Shown: positions 1 through 7,809 of the stretch, piece by piece
Numbering within the stretch: position 1 is the first letter of the stretch
Layout of the letters: each line of letters starts with the position of its first letter
DNA from: JAEZFI01 sp044508215
Lineage (GTDB): Bacteria > Actinomycetota > Acidimicrobiia > Acidimicrobiales > Microtrichaceae
DNA length: 12,218 bases
Direction of reading: 5' to 3'
Assembly (NCBI GenBank): GCA_044508215.1
Contig: JBIQID010000100.1
Location: 1-12,218 of the forward strand
The notes under the pieces: model-generated
What the model was told of the DNA's origin: nothing
The model's database searches: none
Seen by the model: the letters and a program-made list of their open reading frames with translations, nothing else
Position numbers and translations under genes: made by a program

Positions 1-1578
1 CCACCAGGGGTCGCGGAGCTCTCGCTTGAGCAGCTTCCCCGCCTCTGACCTCGGCAGCTCGTCCACCACCTCGTAGCTGCGGGGCCGCTTGTAGCCCGCC
101 ATCTGCTCGCGGCACCACGCGTCGATCTCGGCCTCCAACTGGTCGTCCCACTCCCGTCCGGGCGCGAGCGCCACCACGGCGTGCACCGCCTCGCCCATCT
201 CGTCGTGGGGGATCCCGAACACCGCCGCATCCGCGATCGCCGGGTGACCCGCCAGCGTCCCCTCGACCTCGGCCGGGTAGATGTTCACCCCGCCCGACAC
301 GATCATGTCGATCTTCCGGTCGGCCAGGTGCAGGTAACCGTCGTCGTCGAGGAAGCCCACGTCGCCGAGCGTCCCCGACCCGTCCGGACGATGCGCGGAC
401 GACGTCTTCTCCGGGGCGTTGTGGTACTCGAAGTCGGAACCCAACAGGTTCCGGAACCACACCTCACCGACCTCGCCCGGACCCAGCGGCGAGCCGTCCT
501 CGCCGTAGATCCCCAACTCGATCACCGGCAGCGGCTTGCCCACGCTCGTCGGGCGCTCCAGCCACTCCTCGGCGGTGATCCTCGTGATGAACCCGCCCTC
601 GGTGCCGCCGTAGTACTCCGACACGATCGGGCCCCACCACTCGATCAACTCGCGCTTCACCGCCGGCGGGCACGGTGCGGCGCCGTGCAGCACGCTGCGC
701 AGCGACGTGCCCGAGAACCCGGCCTTGCGCTGGTCGGGCACGTTGAGGATCCGCGCCATCTGCGTGGGCACGAGGTGGAGGTTCGTCACCGCGTGTTCGT
801 CCACCAGGTCGAGGAGGCCCTCGGCGTCGAAGCGGTGCTGCAGCACCAGCCGGGTGCCGCACAGCAACGTGAACATGGCGAACACCCACTGCGCCGAGTG
901 GTACATCGGGCCGCAGATCAGCTGGACCCCGGCGTCGCCGTCCGAGTCGGGACCCGGTGGGGTGACGCCCAACGTCGGTCCCATCGAGTGCGCCATCAGG
1001 ATGAAGAGGTCAGGCGTGCCGCCCACTGTGGTCAGCGCCGAGCGCACGCCCTTCGGATGGCCGGTGGTGCCCGACGTGTAGAACATCGGCCCGCCCTTGG
1101 CCGGCTCGTCGAGCGGCCCGGACACGGACGCCTGCACCTCCTCGTACGGCTGCCAGCCGTCGACGCCCCGGGGCCCGACGAGGATCCGGGTGAGGGAACC
1201 TCCTGCCGCTCCATCGGCTGTTGCATCGATCGCGGCCGACACCACCTCCACGAACCGCTCGTCTGCCACCACCGCCGCAGCACCTGCGTCGTCGAGCACG
1301 TAGGCGATCTCGGGCGCCACCCAGTGCCAGTTCAACGGAACCAGCACGAACCCTCCGATGCAGCAGGCGAGCGACAGCTCGACCAGCTCCACCTGGTTGC
1401 CCAGCACGGCCACCACGGTGTCGCCGACGCCGAGCCCGCGCTCCCGCAGCGCGACGGCGAGCCGCGCCGATCGGGCACCGAGGTCGTCCCACGTGGTGAT
1501 CCCGCGCTCGTCGATGACGGCAGGCTCGGGGCCGCGGGTCGCTGCGATCGGATCGATCAGCGAGTTCACGGCGGTCAC
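1..1578 (-). CDS. AMP-forming acyl-CoA ligase (ANL superfamily), 3' end cut by window
   Basis: This enzyme would activate a carboxylic acid to its CoA thioester in the cytoplasm through an acyl-adenylate. 526 codons are visible, running open to the window edge. Seen: the phosphate-binding loop YTSGTTGHPKG at about residues 167-177, the YYGGTEG adenine-site motif at about 321-327, the GDVGF and DRKIDMIVSGG hinge region at about 405-432, and the catalytic lysine in SEAGKLLKREL at about residue 515. Family members usually end a few residues after this motif, so almost nothing is missing. I chose the GTG at 1578 because it overlaps the stop of the upstream oxygenase as GTGA, which suggests translational coupling; an in-frame GTG at 1569 is the alternative. 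The adjacent oxygenase suggests the substrate is an acid derived from alkene cleavage, but acyl specificity cannot be read from the motifs. Confidence 0.93.
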   Translation of the reverse strand, partial: MTAVNSLIDPIAATRGPEPAVIDERGITTWDDLGARSARLAVALRERGLGVGDTVVAVLGNQVELVELSLACCIGGFVLVPLNWHWVAPEIAYVLDDAGAAAVVADERFVEVVSAAIDATADGAAGGSLTRILVGPRGVDGWQPYEEVQASVSGPLDEPAKGGPMFYTSGTTGHPKGVRSALTTVGGTPDLFILMAHSMGPTLGVTPPGPDSDGDAGVQLICGPMYHSAQWVFAMFTLLCGTRLVLQHRFDAEGLLDLVDEHAVTNLHLVPTQMARILNVPDQRKAGFSGTSLRSVLHGAAPCPPAVKRELIEWWGPIVSEYYGGTEGGFITRITAEEWLERPTSVGKPLPVIELGIYGEDGSPLGPGEVGEVWFRNLLGSDFEYHNAPEKTSSAHRPDGSGTLGDVGFLDDDGYLHLADRKIDMIVSGGVNIYPAEVEGTLAGHPAIADAAVFGIPHDEMGEAVHAVVALAPGREWDDQLEAEIDAWCREQMAGYKRPRSYEVVDELPRSEAGKLLKRELRDPWW

Positions 1579-2987
1579 GACGCCGCCAGGAAGCTGCCGT
1601 GGAAGCCGAACGGGACACGCCGGGGGATCAGCACCCGGGCCACCTCCTCCAGGGTCGACGCGTCGAGGACCACGAGGGAGCTCCGGTCGGCCGCCAGGTC
1701 GTGCACGTAGCTGAGCAGCCACCCGTCGTCCTCCGCCGCCCCGGCGGGGTTCGGGGTGAAGACCGTCTCGCCGCAGACGGTGTCGGTCCCGTAGCGGTGC
1801 ACCTCGGCGGCGCCGGTCCGGAGGTCGTACTTCACCACGCCGTCGAACACGGCGAGGTCGGTCGCCCAGTCGGCGGCGTGCGCCGTGTACCCGTAGCGGT
1901 GGTCGAGTCCCGCCCGGCGATCGTCGAGGCGGGGGAAGTCGGTCGCCCGGTCGTCGATCGGCGTTCCGTCGAGGGTCCCCTTCTCCACGTCGAGTCGCCA
2001 GCGGTGGAGGTGCGGCGGCACGCCCTCGCCGAGGACCTCGCCGTCGAACGACGTGTTCAGCCGCTCGGCGCGGCACCCGACGACCTCGATCGCGCCGTCC
2101 TCCAGGTCGTGCGCGTTGAGGAAGTGGAAGACCCAGAACGGCTCCACCTCCACCCAGCGGATCTCCGAGCCGTCCGCACCGCGGGGGAGCACGCCGACGC
2201 GAGCGCCGCGGTCGGGCTGCCACGTGATCCCGGGCTCGCCGCGGAGCAGGGCGTCGAGGTCGAAGACGGCCGGCAGGTCGAAGAGCACCACCGAGGACCG
2301 GGTGATCACGAAGTCGTGCATCATCACGGGCCCCGGCAGCTCCACCGCCGTGCTCCACGTGAGGTTCCCGTCGCGGTCGGCGGCGTGCACCCGCACGTAC
2401 GGCGGGAACGGCGAGTACCCGAAGAACACCAGCTCGCCGGTCTCGGGGTCCTCCTTCGGGTGCGCCGTCATGGCGCCCCGCAACCGGCCGTCGAAGTCGT
2501 ACGGGCCGACCGTCCCCAGCCGCTCGTCGACCTCGACGGGACCCAGGCCCTCCATCAGCGCGAGCACCCGGCCGGCGTGGCGGACCACGTGGGTGTTCGC
2601 CGTGTTCTTCATCGGCCCGACCGAGGCGGCCACGTCGTCGGGGGGCATCCGGAACTCGCTCAGCCCGCCGAACAGCGCCCGCCCGGCGGCACGCTCTGCC
2701 TCGAACCCGGCCGTGCGGATCCAGCGGTTCGTGTAGGCGGCGCCGCCCTCGCCGTCGAAGCGCACGCCGTGCAGCATCCCGTCGCCGTCGAAGAGGTGGT
2801 AGCGGCCGAGCGGCGGGAACTGCTGGTTCGGCCCGTTGCGCACGAACGTGCCGCGCAAACCGTCGGGGAGCTGCCCGACCACCTCGAGCGACACGTCGGT
2901 CAGCTCGTCGTGGACCGGGGCGAAGACCCCGTGCAGCCACGGGTTGTGGGGCCAGTCGGACACGGGTGCGGGGCCGGCGGTGCTCAC
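1575..2987 (-). CDS. Carotenoid oxygenase family dioxygenase (CCD1), canonical cytoplasmic type
   Basis: A non-haem Fe(II) dioxygenase of the RPE65/CCD family, which splits C=C bonds in carotenoids, apocarotenoids, stilbenes or phenylpropenes to give aldehydes or ketones. Length is 470 aa, normal for bacterial members. Seen: the N-terminal signature RNGPNQQF followed by FDGDGMLHGVRF, and the four expected iron-ligand histidines, H176 (TAHPK), H224 (MMHDF), H288 (VFHFLNAHDL) and H463 (GFHGS) near the C-terminus. No signal peptide is visible. The GTG at 2987 is preferred because the protein then begins just ahead of the conserved NPWLHGVFAP segment; reading further upstream would run through the promoter region and the divergent regulator gene. 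There is no SD sequence, so the transcript may be leaderless. It is the first gene of a unit with the CoA ligase. The substrate is unknown. Confidence 0.93.
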   Translation of the reverse strand: MSTAGPAPVSDWPHNPWLHGVFAPVHDELTDVSLEVVGQLPDGLRGTFVRNGPNQQFPPLGRYHLFDGDGMLHGVRFDGEGGAAYTNRWIRTAGFEAERAAGRALFGGLSEFRMPPDDVAASVGPMKNTANTHVVRHAGRVLALMEGLGPVEVDERLGTVGPYDFDGRLRGAMTAHPKEDPETGELVFFGYSPFPPYVRVHAADRDGNLTWSTAVELPGPVMMHDFVITRSSVVLFDLPAVFDLDALLRGEPGITWQPDRGARVGVLPRGADGSEIRWVEVEPFWVFHFLNAHDLEDGAIEVVGCRAERLNTSFDGEVLGEGVPPHLHRWRLDVEKGTLDGTPIDDRATDFPRLDDRRAGLDHRYGYTAHAADWATDLAVFDGVVKYDLRTGAAEVHRYGTDTVCGETVFTPNPAGAAEDDGWLLSYVHDLAADRSSLVVLDASTLEEVARVLIPRRVPFGFHGSFLAAS

Positions 2988-2995
2988 GAGGCCGC

Positions 2996-3024
2996 AGCGT
3001 AGCCACGGGAACGCCAACGGTAAA
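2996..3024 (-). promoter_or_regulatory. Candidate promoter for CCD1-ligase unit
   Basis: On the minus strand TTTACC (3024-3019) and TACGCT (3001-2996) are separated by exactly 17 bp and resemble -35 and -10 boxes. A start about 7 nt downstream of the -10 would lie at or next to the GTG at 2987, giving a leaderless or nearly leaderless mRNA, which is common in actinobacteria. The -35 box is part of the palindrome at 3019-3035, so a protein bound there would block this promoter. Confidence 0.45.
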
Positions 3025-3035
3025 CGGTGTTCACC
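3019..3035. promoter_or_regulatory. Candidate TetR operator, copy 1 (CCD1/tetR intergenic)
   Basis: GGTAAACGGTGTTCACC is a 17-bp imperfect palindrome; 6 of 8 base pairs around the central G are symmetric. It sits in the 63-bp gap between the divergent CCD1 and tetR genes, 15 bp before the tetR start codon, and covers the candidate -35 of CCD1. Near-identical copies lie at 3679-3695 and 10345-10361. TetR-family genes are often autoregulated through an operator in exactly this divergent position. Confidence 0.72.
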
Positions 3036-3050
3036 GCGTAGCGTCCGGCC

Positions 3051-3656
3051 ATGGCCAGCCCCGCCGACCGTCCCCTGCTCGAGCGTGGCGCGATCGTCTC
3101 GGCGGCCCGGGAGATGATCCGCGCCGGCGGTCTCGAGTCGCTGTCGCTGCGGCGCCTCGCCGGGACGCTCGGGGTCACCGCCGCCGCCCTCTACGCCCAC
3201 GTCGAGGACAAGGAGGACCTCCTCCGGGCGGTCGCCGAGGGCGAGTTCGAGGCGTTGCTCGCCGCCTACGAGGCGGTGGCGGCCGGCTCGGCGCTCGAAC
3301 GCATCACCGCGCAGGCGCACGCCTACGTCGACCACGCCCGTCGGGAACCGAACCTGTTCCGGGTCATGTTCCTCTTCCCGCCCGGCCCCCTTCGGGCGGG
3401 CGAGTCGGGCGCCGCCGAGCTGCCCGGGGCGACCGCTGCCTTCACGATCGCCTCGTCCACGGTCGGGGACGCAATGGAGGAGGGAGCGATCTCGAAGGGC
3501 GATGTGTTCTCCACCACCCTCGTCTTCTGGGCGGCCATGCACGGCGTCGCCACGATCCTCCAGCTCGGCCTCGGCCTGGACACCGCCGCCGAGGACCAGC
3601 TGGTGGACGAGGTGCTCGACCGCCTCCTCGCCGGGTACGCCTCGCCCTCGAAGTAG
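3051..3656 (+). CDS. TetR-family transcriptional regulator
   Basis: A 201-residue, probably dimeric DNA-binding repressor. Residues about 11-57 form the TetR_N domain; the helix-turn-helix at about 33-52 reads LRRLAGTLGVTAAALYAHVE and is followed by the typical KEDLL. The C-terminal ligand and dimer region includes FWAAMHGVATIL at about 159-170, a pattern common in this family. The ATG at 3051 has no SD; TAGCGT at 3039-3044 could serve as a -10 that gives a leaderless message. It is divergent from CCD1 and followed by the transporter operon 80 bp downstream. The palindrome in its own upstream region recurs at two other promoters in the window, so it probably controls itself, the CCD1-ligase unit, the importer and the other two oxygenases. 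The ligand is unknown; a CoA ester or the cleaved substrate is possible. Confidence 0.93.
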   Translation: MASPADRPLLERGAIVSAAREMIRAGGLESLSLRRLAGTLGVTAAALYAHVEDKEDLLRAVAEGEFEALLAAYEAVAAGSALERITAQAHAYVDHARREPNLFRVMFLFPPGPLRAGESGAAELPGATAAFTIASSTVGDAMEEGAISKGDVFSTTLVFWAAMHGVATILQLGLGLDTAAEDQLVDEVLDRLLAGYASPSK

Positions 3657-3678
3657 CCGCGGGCCGCTCGCGGAGCCA

Positions 3679-3695
3679 GCTATACAGTGTTCACC
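3679..3695. promoter_or_regulatory. Candidate TetR operator, copy 2 (before the importer operon)
   Basis: GCTATACAGTGTTCACC lies in the 80-bp gap between tetR and the binding-protein gene. The right half, GTGTTCACC, is identical to copy 1; the left half is less symmetric (5 of 8 pairs match across the centre). TATACA at 3681-3686 could be a -10 box inside the site, in which case a repressor would occlude the promoter of the importer operon directly. I saw no convincing -35. Confidence 0.65.
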
Positions 3696-3736
3696 AGTCG
3701 GCCGGGGGGCCGGCTGCCGAGCCTTCCCGGGGGGTC

Positions 3737-5038
3737 ATGGACGTGAGGCGCATCGCTCCGTTGTGGGTGGCGGTGGTGCTGTCGGCAGCGACGTTCGGGT
3801 GCAGCGAAGCCCAGGACCCCGCCGCCGAGGCACCCACCGGAGGGACGGACGAGGTCCGCTGCGACGAGTCCTCCCTCGTCGAGTGCGCGCGCAGCTCCAG
3901 CCTCGGCGGTGTCCTCTCCGAGGACCCTGGGCCCGCCTCGGGCGAACCGATCCTCATCGGGATGGTGAACCAGGAGAACACGCCGGCCGGCAGCTACCCC
4001 GAGCTGAGCGCCGCCGCACAGGCCGCTGTCGAGTTCGTGAACCAGGAGCTGGGCGGGGTGGGCGGACGCCCGATCGAGCTGGAGGTGTGCAACACCGAGT
4101 TCTCGGCCGAGGGCTCCACGAGCTGCGGCCAGCAGTTCGTCGAGGCCGGCGTCGTGGCGGTGCTCGGGGGCATCGACGTGTTCGGCAACGCCATCGACGT
4201 GCTCGCCGACAACGACATCCCCTACGTCGGCGGCATCCCGGTGAGCGAGCAGTCGGTGACGGCTCCCAACTCGTTCCAGTTCAGCGGCGGCTCGTGGGGT
4301 GCCGCCGTCGCCTTCGCCGACCACGCCGTGGCGAACGACGCGGAGAAGGTGTCGATCGTCTACGGGGACTTCGGCTCGATCGTCGACGCCGCCCAGATCG
4401 CGAAGCGGGTGCTCGAACGATCGGACGTCGCGGTCCAGATGGTGCCGTATCCCGTGATCGCCACCGACCTCAACGCGCCGCTCGCCGCGGCGACCTCCGA
4501 CGAGCCCGATGCCGTGTTCGTCATGGCGGCCGACACGGGCTGCCGGGCCGGGCTCGAAGGGCTCCACGCCCTGGGGGTGCAGGCCACCAAGTACTTCGTG
4601 GGCGCCTGTGCGTCGCCGGCGATCACCGAACAGGCCGGCAGCGACGCGACCGAGGGTGTCGTGTTCAACGTCGAGGGGCCTGTGGACCGAGCGGACCCCA
4701 GCGCCGACCAGTCGCTCTACGACGGGGTCATCGCCAAGTACGGAGGCCCCGGCCTCGACCCGATCGGCGCCGGCACCGTCTCGTTCCGCTCGTTCATGAA
4801 CCTCTACCGGATCCTCTCCGGGCTCGACGGTGAGATCACCCCGGCGGCGGTCACGGAGGCGCTCCGAGCGCAGGTCGACACGCCGAGCTTCGCGGGGCAC
4901 CCCTACACCTGTGACGAGCAGCAGTTCACCGGCCTGCCGGCCATGTGCGCCCCGCAGCAGATCCTCACCGAGATGCGCGACGGGCAGCTGTTCCAGATCG
5001 GCGACTGGATCGACGTCGGCGCGATCGAGCGCGGCTGA
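3737..5038 (+). CDS. Liv-type (HAAT) ABC transporter substrate-binding lipoprotein
   Basis: The extracytoplasmic receptor of the importer encoded by the next three genes; 433 aa, typical size for Peripla_BP_6 proteins. Seen: basic N-terminus MDVRRIAP, a hydrophobic stretch, then TFGC with C22 as the likely lipidated residue (a weak lipobox), and a low-complexity linker. The periplasmic-binding fold starts around residue 70 (PILIGMVNQENTPAG), with VEFVNQELGGVGGRPIEL at about 98-115, where the family usually has an A-x-x-x-x-N-x-x-G-G-x-x-G-R pattern. Several cysteines after C22 (42, 50, 118, 130 and later pairs) suggest disulphides. Start: the ATG at 3737 lies only 2 nt after a run of six G (3729-3734); the in-frame GTG at 3743 has better SD spacing and still leaves an intact signal peptide. 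Family ligands include branched-chain amino acids, amides and aromatic acids, so the name does not fix the substrate. Confidence 0.92.
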   Translation: MDVRRIAPLWVAVVLSAATFGCSEAQDPAAEAPTGGTDEVRCDESSLVECARSSSLGGVLSEDPGPASGEPILIGMVNQENTPAGSYPELSAAAQAAVEFVNQELGGVGGRPIELEVCNTEFSAEGSTSCGQQFVEAGVVAVLGGIDVFGNAIDVLADNDIPYVGGIPVSEQSVTAPNSFQFSGGSWGAAVAFADHAVANDAEKVSIVYGDFGSIVDAAQIAKRVLERSDVAVQMVPYPVIATDLNAPLAAATSDEPDAVFVMAADTGCRAGLEGLHALGVQATKYFVGACASPAITEQAGSDATEGVVFNVEGPVDRADPSADQSLYDGVIAKYGGPGLDPIGAGTVSFRSFMNLYRILSGLDGEITPAAVTEALRAQVDTPSFAGHPYTCDEQQFTGLPAMCAPQQILTEMRDGQLFQIGDWIDVGAIERG

Positions 5039-5053
5039 CCCGAGCCGCCGTCC

Positions 5054-7066
5054 GTGACGACGTCGATCGGCTTCCTGCTCGCCGGCCTCGGCGGAGGAGC
5101 GGTCGTCGCCGCGCTCGCCCTCGGGCTCGTGCTCACCCACCAGAGCTCGGGCTTCGTGAACTTCGCGCACGCTGCCACCGGCATGTACGTGGCGCTCGCC
5201 TTCTTCGAGTTCCGTGAGACAGGTGACCTCGTGCTCCCGGTGCTGGGCCTGCCCGAGCGCATCCACCTGTTGCCACGACCCACGCTCGCCACCGCGCTGG
5301 TGGTCGCCGTGCTGCTGGCGTGCCTCCTCGGCGCTGTGATCTACGCGCTGGTCGTCCGCCCGCTGCGGTCGGCGCCGCCGCTCGCCCGCGTGGTGGCATC
5401 GCTCGGCCTCCTCCTCTACTTCCAGGAGGCCTCTCGGCTGCGCTTCCCGGTGAGCGGCAGCAGCGTCGTCCGTCGCCGCCCGGTCCTGCCCTCCACCCCG
5501 ATCGAGATCCTGGGGACCACCGTCACCGCGAACCGGGTCCTCCTGGCCGGGCTTGTGGTGGCGGTGACGGCCGTGCTGGTGGCGGTCTTCCGGTGGACCC
5601 GGTTCGGCCTCGCCACCCGCGCCGCAGCGCACGAGGAGCGGGGCGCGCTCCTGATGCGCATCTCGCCCCACGGCGTCGGCGTCGTGAACTGGATGGTCGC
5701 GACCGCCCTCGGTGGGATCGCGGTGGTCCTCATCGAGCCGATCTCCGGCATCGCCACCTCCACCACGCCGCTCCTGGTCGTGCCCGCACTGGCTGCCGCG
5801 CTGCTCGGCCGGTTCGAGTCGTTCGCCGTCACGACCGCGACGGCCCTGGGCCTCGGCATGGTCCAGTCGCTCGTGCTCGGGTGGGCGGTCCGCCCCGGGA
5901 CGACCTGGGTGCCCTCGTGGCTGCCGACCACCGGCCTGCAGCAGGCGATCCCGTTGCTCGTGATCGTGGTGGTGCTCGCGGTCCGCAGCGACGCCATCCC
6001 CGGCCGGGCCACCGCGTTCACCATCCGGCGACCACCAGCGCCGCGGCCTCGCCACGTGGCCCTCACGACGATCGTGGTGGCGGGTGCCGGCATCGCTGCG
6101 CTGTACCTGGGCGACGCCACGATCCGCCACGGCGTGATCGTCTCGGCGATCGCGGCGCTGACGTCGCTGTCGGTCGTGGTGGTCACCGGCTACACCGGGC
6201 AGATCTCGCTCGCCCCGATGGCGCTCGCCGGGGTCGCCGGGTTCTCCTCCCTCCACCTGATCGACGCCGGCGTCCCCTTCCTGGCCGTGCTCGTGGCGGG
6301 CGCCCTCATCGCCGCTGCCGTGGGCGTCGCGGTGGCGTGGCCGGCGACCCGGGTGCGTGGCATGACCCTCGGTGTCGCCACGCTCGCCGTGGCCGTGGCG
6401 ATCGAGCAGCTGGTGCTGGCCAGCCCGCCGTTCTCCGGTGGCGTCGGCGGCGCACGGGTGCCGCGCCCGACGATCTTCGGCTGGGACATCGGCATCTCGG
6501 CGCGAGGCTCCGACAACTTCCGGCCCGAGTTCGGCCTGGTCTGCATCGTGGTCGTGGCGGCCTGCTGCGTGGCGGTGGCGAACGCCCGACGCAACCCCAC
6601 CGGCCTCCGCTGGCTCGCCGTCCGTGCCAACGAGCGCGCCGCGGCAGCAGCGGGCGTGGACGTCGCCCGGGCGAAGCTCGGAGCGTTCGCCGCGTCCTCG
6701 GCGCTCGCCGGCCTGGCGGGCGTGCTCACGGCCTTCTCCGTGACCACGCTGTCGCCCAGCTCGTTCATGGTCATCGGCTCGCTCGTCGCGGTGGCGCTGA
6801 CCTACCTCGCCGGGATCGCCAGCGTCGGCGGCGCCGTCCTCGCCGGCCTCATCACCCAGGGCGGGCTCCTCACCGCGCTGTCCGGAGGATCGTCCGGGGA
6901 GGGGTCGTCGCTCGCGTGGAGCGGTCTGGCGCTGGTGGTCGCCGCCATCGCGGCCCCGGCCGGGATCACCGGTCTCGTGTCGCAGGGCGTCGCCCGCCTC
7001 ACCGCGAAGCGACCCCGAGCCGATGCATCGACCCGAGCCGATCTCGCTCCGGCGGACGCAACATGA
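5054..7066 (+). CDS. Fused LivH-LivM ABC transporter permease
   Basis: Membrane part of the HAAT importer. It is 670 aa, about the sum of a LivH and a LivM, which are usually separate genes. The N-terminal half (about 1-320) carries the LivH hallmark SSGFVNFAHA at about 31-40 and several hydrophobic helices. A proline/arginine-rich linker at about 325-336 follows. The C-terminal half (about 337-650) shows the LivM hallmark VTGYTGQISLA at about 377-387 and the cytoplasmic coupling loop AVRANERAAAAAGVDVARAK starting near 522, followed by the FAASSALAGLAGVL helix. No stop or frame change occurs between the halves, so this is a true single reading frame. The GTG at 5054 is 15 bp after the binding-protein stop and lacks a clear SD. 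The stop overlaps the next gene as ATGA. Confidence 0.92.
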   Translation: MTTSIGFLLAGLGGGAVVAALALGLVLTHQSSGFVNFAHAATGMYVALAFFEFRETGDLVLPVLGLPERIHLLPRPTLATALVVAVLLACLLGAVIYALVVRPLRSAPPLARVVASLGLLLYFQEASRLRFPVSGSSVVRRRPVLPSTPIEILGTTVTANRVLLAGLVVAVTAVLVAVFRWTRFGLATRAAAHEERGALLMRISPHGVGVVNWMVATALGGIAVVLIEPISGIATSTTPLLVVPALAAALLGRFESFAVTTATALGLGMVQSLVLGWAVRPGTTWVPSWLPTTGLQQAIPLLVIVVVLAVRSDAIPGRATAFTIRRPPAPRPRHVALTTIVVAGAGIAALYLGDATIRHGVIVSAIAALTSLSVVVVTGYTGQISLAPMALAGVAGFSSLHLIDAGVPFLAVLVAGALIAAAVGVAVAWPATRVRGMTLGVATLAVAVAIEQLVLASPPFSGGVGGARVPRPTIFGWDIGISARGSDNFRPEFGLVCIVVVAACCVAVANARRNPTGLRWLAVRANERAAAAAGVDVARAKLGAFAASSALAGLAGVLTAFSVTTLSPSSFMVIGSLVAVALTYLAGIASVGGAVLAGLITQGGLLTALSGGSSGEGSSLAWSGLALVVAAIAAPAGITGLVSQGVARLTAKRPRADASTRADLAPADAT

Positions 7067-7809
7067 GCGACGCCGTCCTGCGCGCCACGGACGTGACCGT
7101 CCGCCACGGCGGCGTCGTGGCGCTCTCGGACGTGACCCTCGAGGTGCCGGCCGGCCACGTCGTGGGGCTCATCGGACCGAACGGCGCCGGCAAGACGACG
7201 TTCATCGACGCGGTCACCGGGTTCACACGACTGGAGCGCGGCACGGTCCTCCTCGACGGCCGTGACATCACCCGCTTCGCCCCGCAGCGCAGGGTTCGCG
7301 CCGGGCTCGCCCGCACGTTCCAGTCCGGCGAGCTGTTCGACGACCTCTCGGTGAGGGAGAACCTGGAGCTGGCGGCGCACGTCCCTTCCTGGCGGTCCAC
7401 GGTCGGCGACCTCTTCGGCGTGCGACCGGGCCGATCCGAGGTCGACCCGGTGCTCGAACGGTTGGGAATCGCCGACCTGGCCGACCGCCTGCCGTCCGAC
7501 CTCTCCCACGGCCAGCGGCAGCTCGTGGCACTCGGACGTGCGCTCGCCAGCCGCCCGAAGGTCGTCGTGCTCGACGAGCCGGCGGCGGGACTGGACTCCG
7601 ACGAGACGGCGGCGTTGGCGGAGGTCATCCGGGCCTTGCCCGCTTCGGGGACGAGCGTGCTGCTCGTCGACCACGACATGTCGCTCGTGATGGGCGTCTG
7701 CGACCGGGTCGAGGTCGTGGACTTCGGGCGGCTGATCGCCAGCGGAACGCCCGCCGAGGTCCGTGCCGACCAGCGCGTGCTCGGCGCCTACCTGGGTGGC
7801 GCGTCGTGA
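7063..7809 (+). CDS. livG: LivG-type ABC transporter ATP-binding protein
   Basis: Cytoplasmic ATPase that drives the importer, probably as a heterodimer with the next gene product. 248 aa. All nucleotide-binding motifs are intact: Walker A GPNGAGKT at 38-45, Q-loop Q87 (ARTFQSGELF), signature LSHGQ at 147-151, Walker B VVVLDEP with D171 and E172, and the switch histidine H204 in LLVDHDM. RTFQ-x-x-x-LF and VDHDM are typical of LivG rather than LivF. The ATG overlaps the permease stop (ATGA) and its own stop overlaps the next start (GTGA), so the operon is translationally coupled. The symbol indicates family only and does not imply branched-chain amino acid transport. Confidence 0.94.
   Translation: MSDAVLRATDVTVRHGGVVALSDVTLEVPAGHVVGLIGPNGAGKTTFIDAVTGFTRLERGTVLLDGRDITRFAPQRRVRAGLARTFQSGELFDDLSVRENLELAAHVPSWRSTVGDLFGVRPGRSEVDPVLERLGIADLADRLPSDLSHGQRQLVALGRALASRPKVVVLDEPAAGLDSDETAALAEVIRALPASGTSVLLVDHDMSLVMGVCDRVEVVDFGRLIASGTPAEVRADQRVLGAYLGGAS

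Noticed and set aside
272..288. Sequence resembling the operator right half (ATGTTCACC) inside the ligase gene
   Set aside because: Only the right arm matches. It encodes the conserved G-V-N-I-Y-P segment of the ligase, so the match is explained by coding constraint.
181..1710. Long plus-strand open frame (509 codons) opposite the acyl-CoA ligase
   Set aside because: It is antisense to a ligase with all ANL motifs, has biased Arg/His/Asp composition and no domain signal.
2988..3542. N-terminal extension of CCD1 on the minus strand to give about 655 residues
   Set aside because: The extra part is antisense to the tetR gene, crosses the promoter and operator, and resembles no CCD N-terminus; the conserved protein starts just after the GTG at 2987.
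3680..6256. Very long open frame (858 codons) on the minus strand opposite the binding protein and permease
   Set aside because: Its product is dominated by Arg, Gly, Asp, Glu and His with no recognisable domain. It is antisense to well-supported transporter genes and is a typical by-product of GC-rich codon usage.
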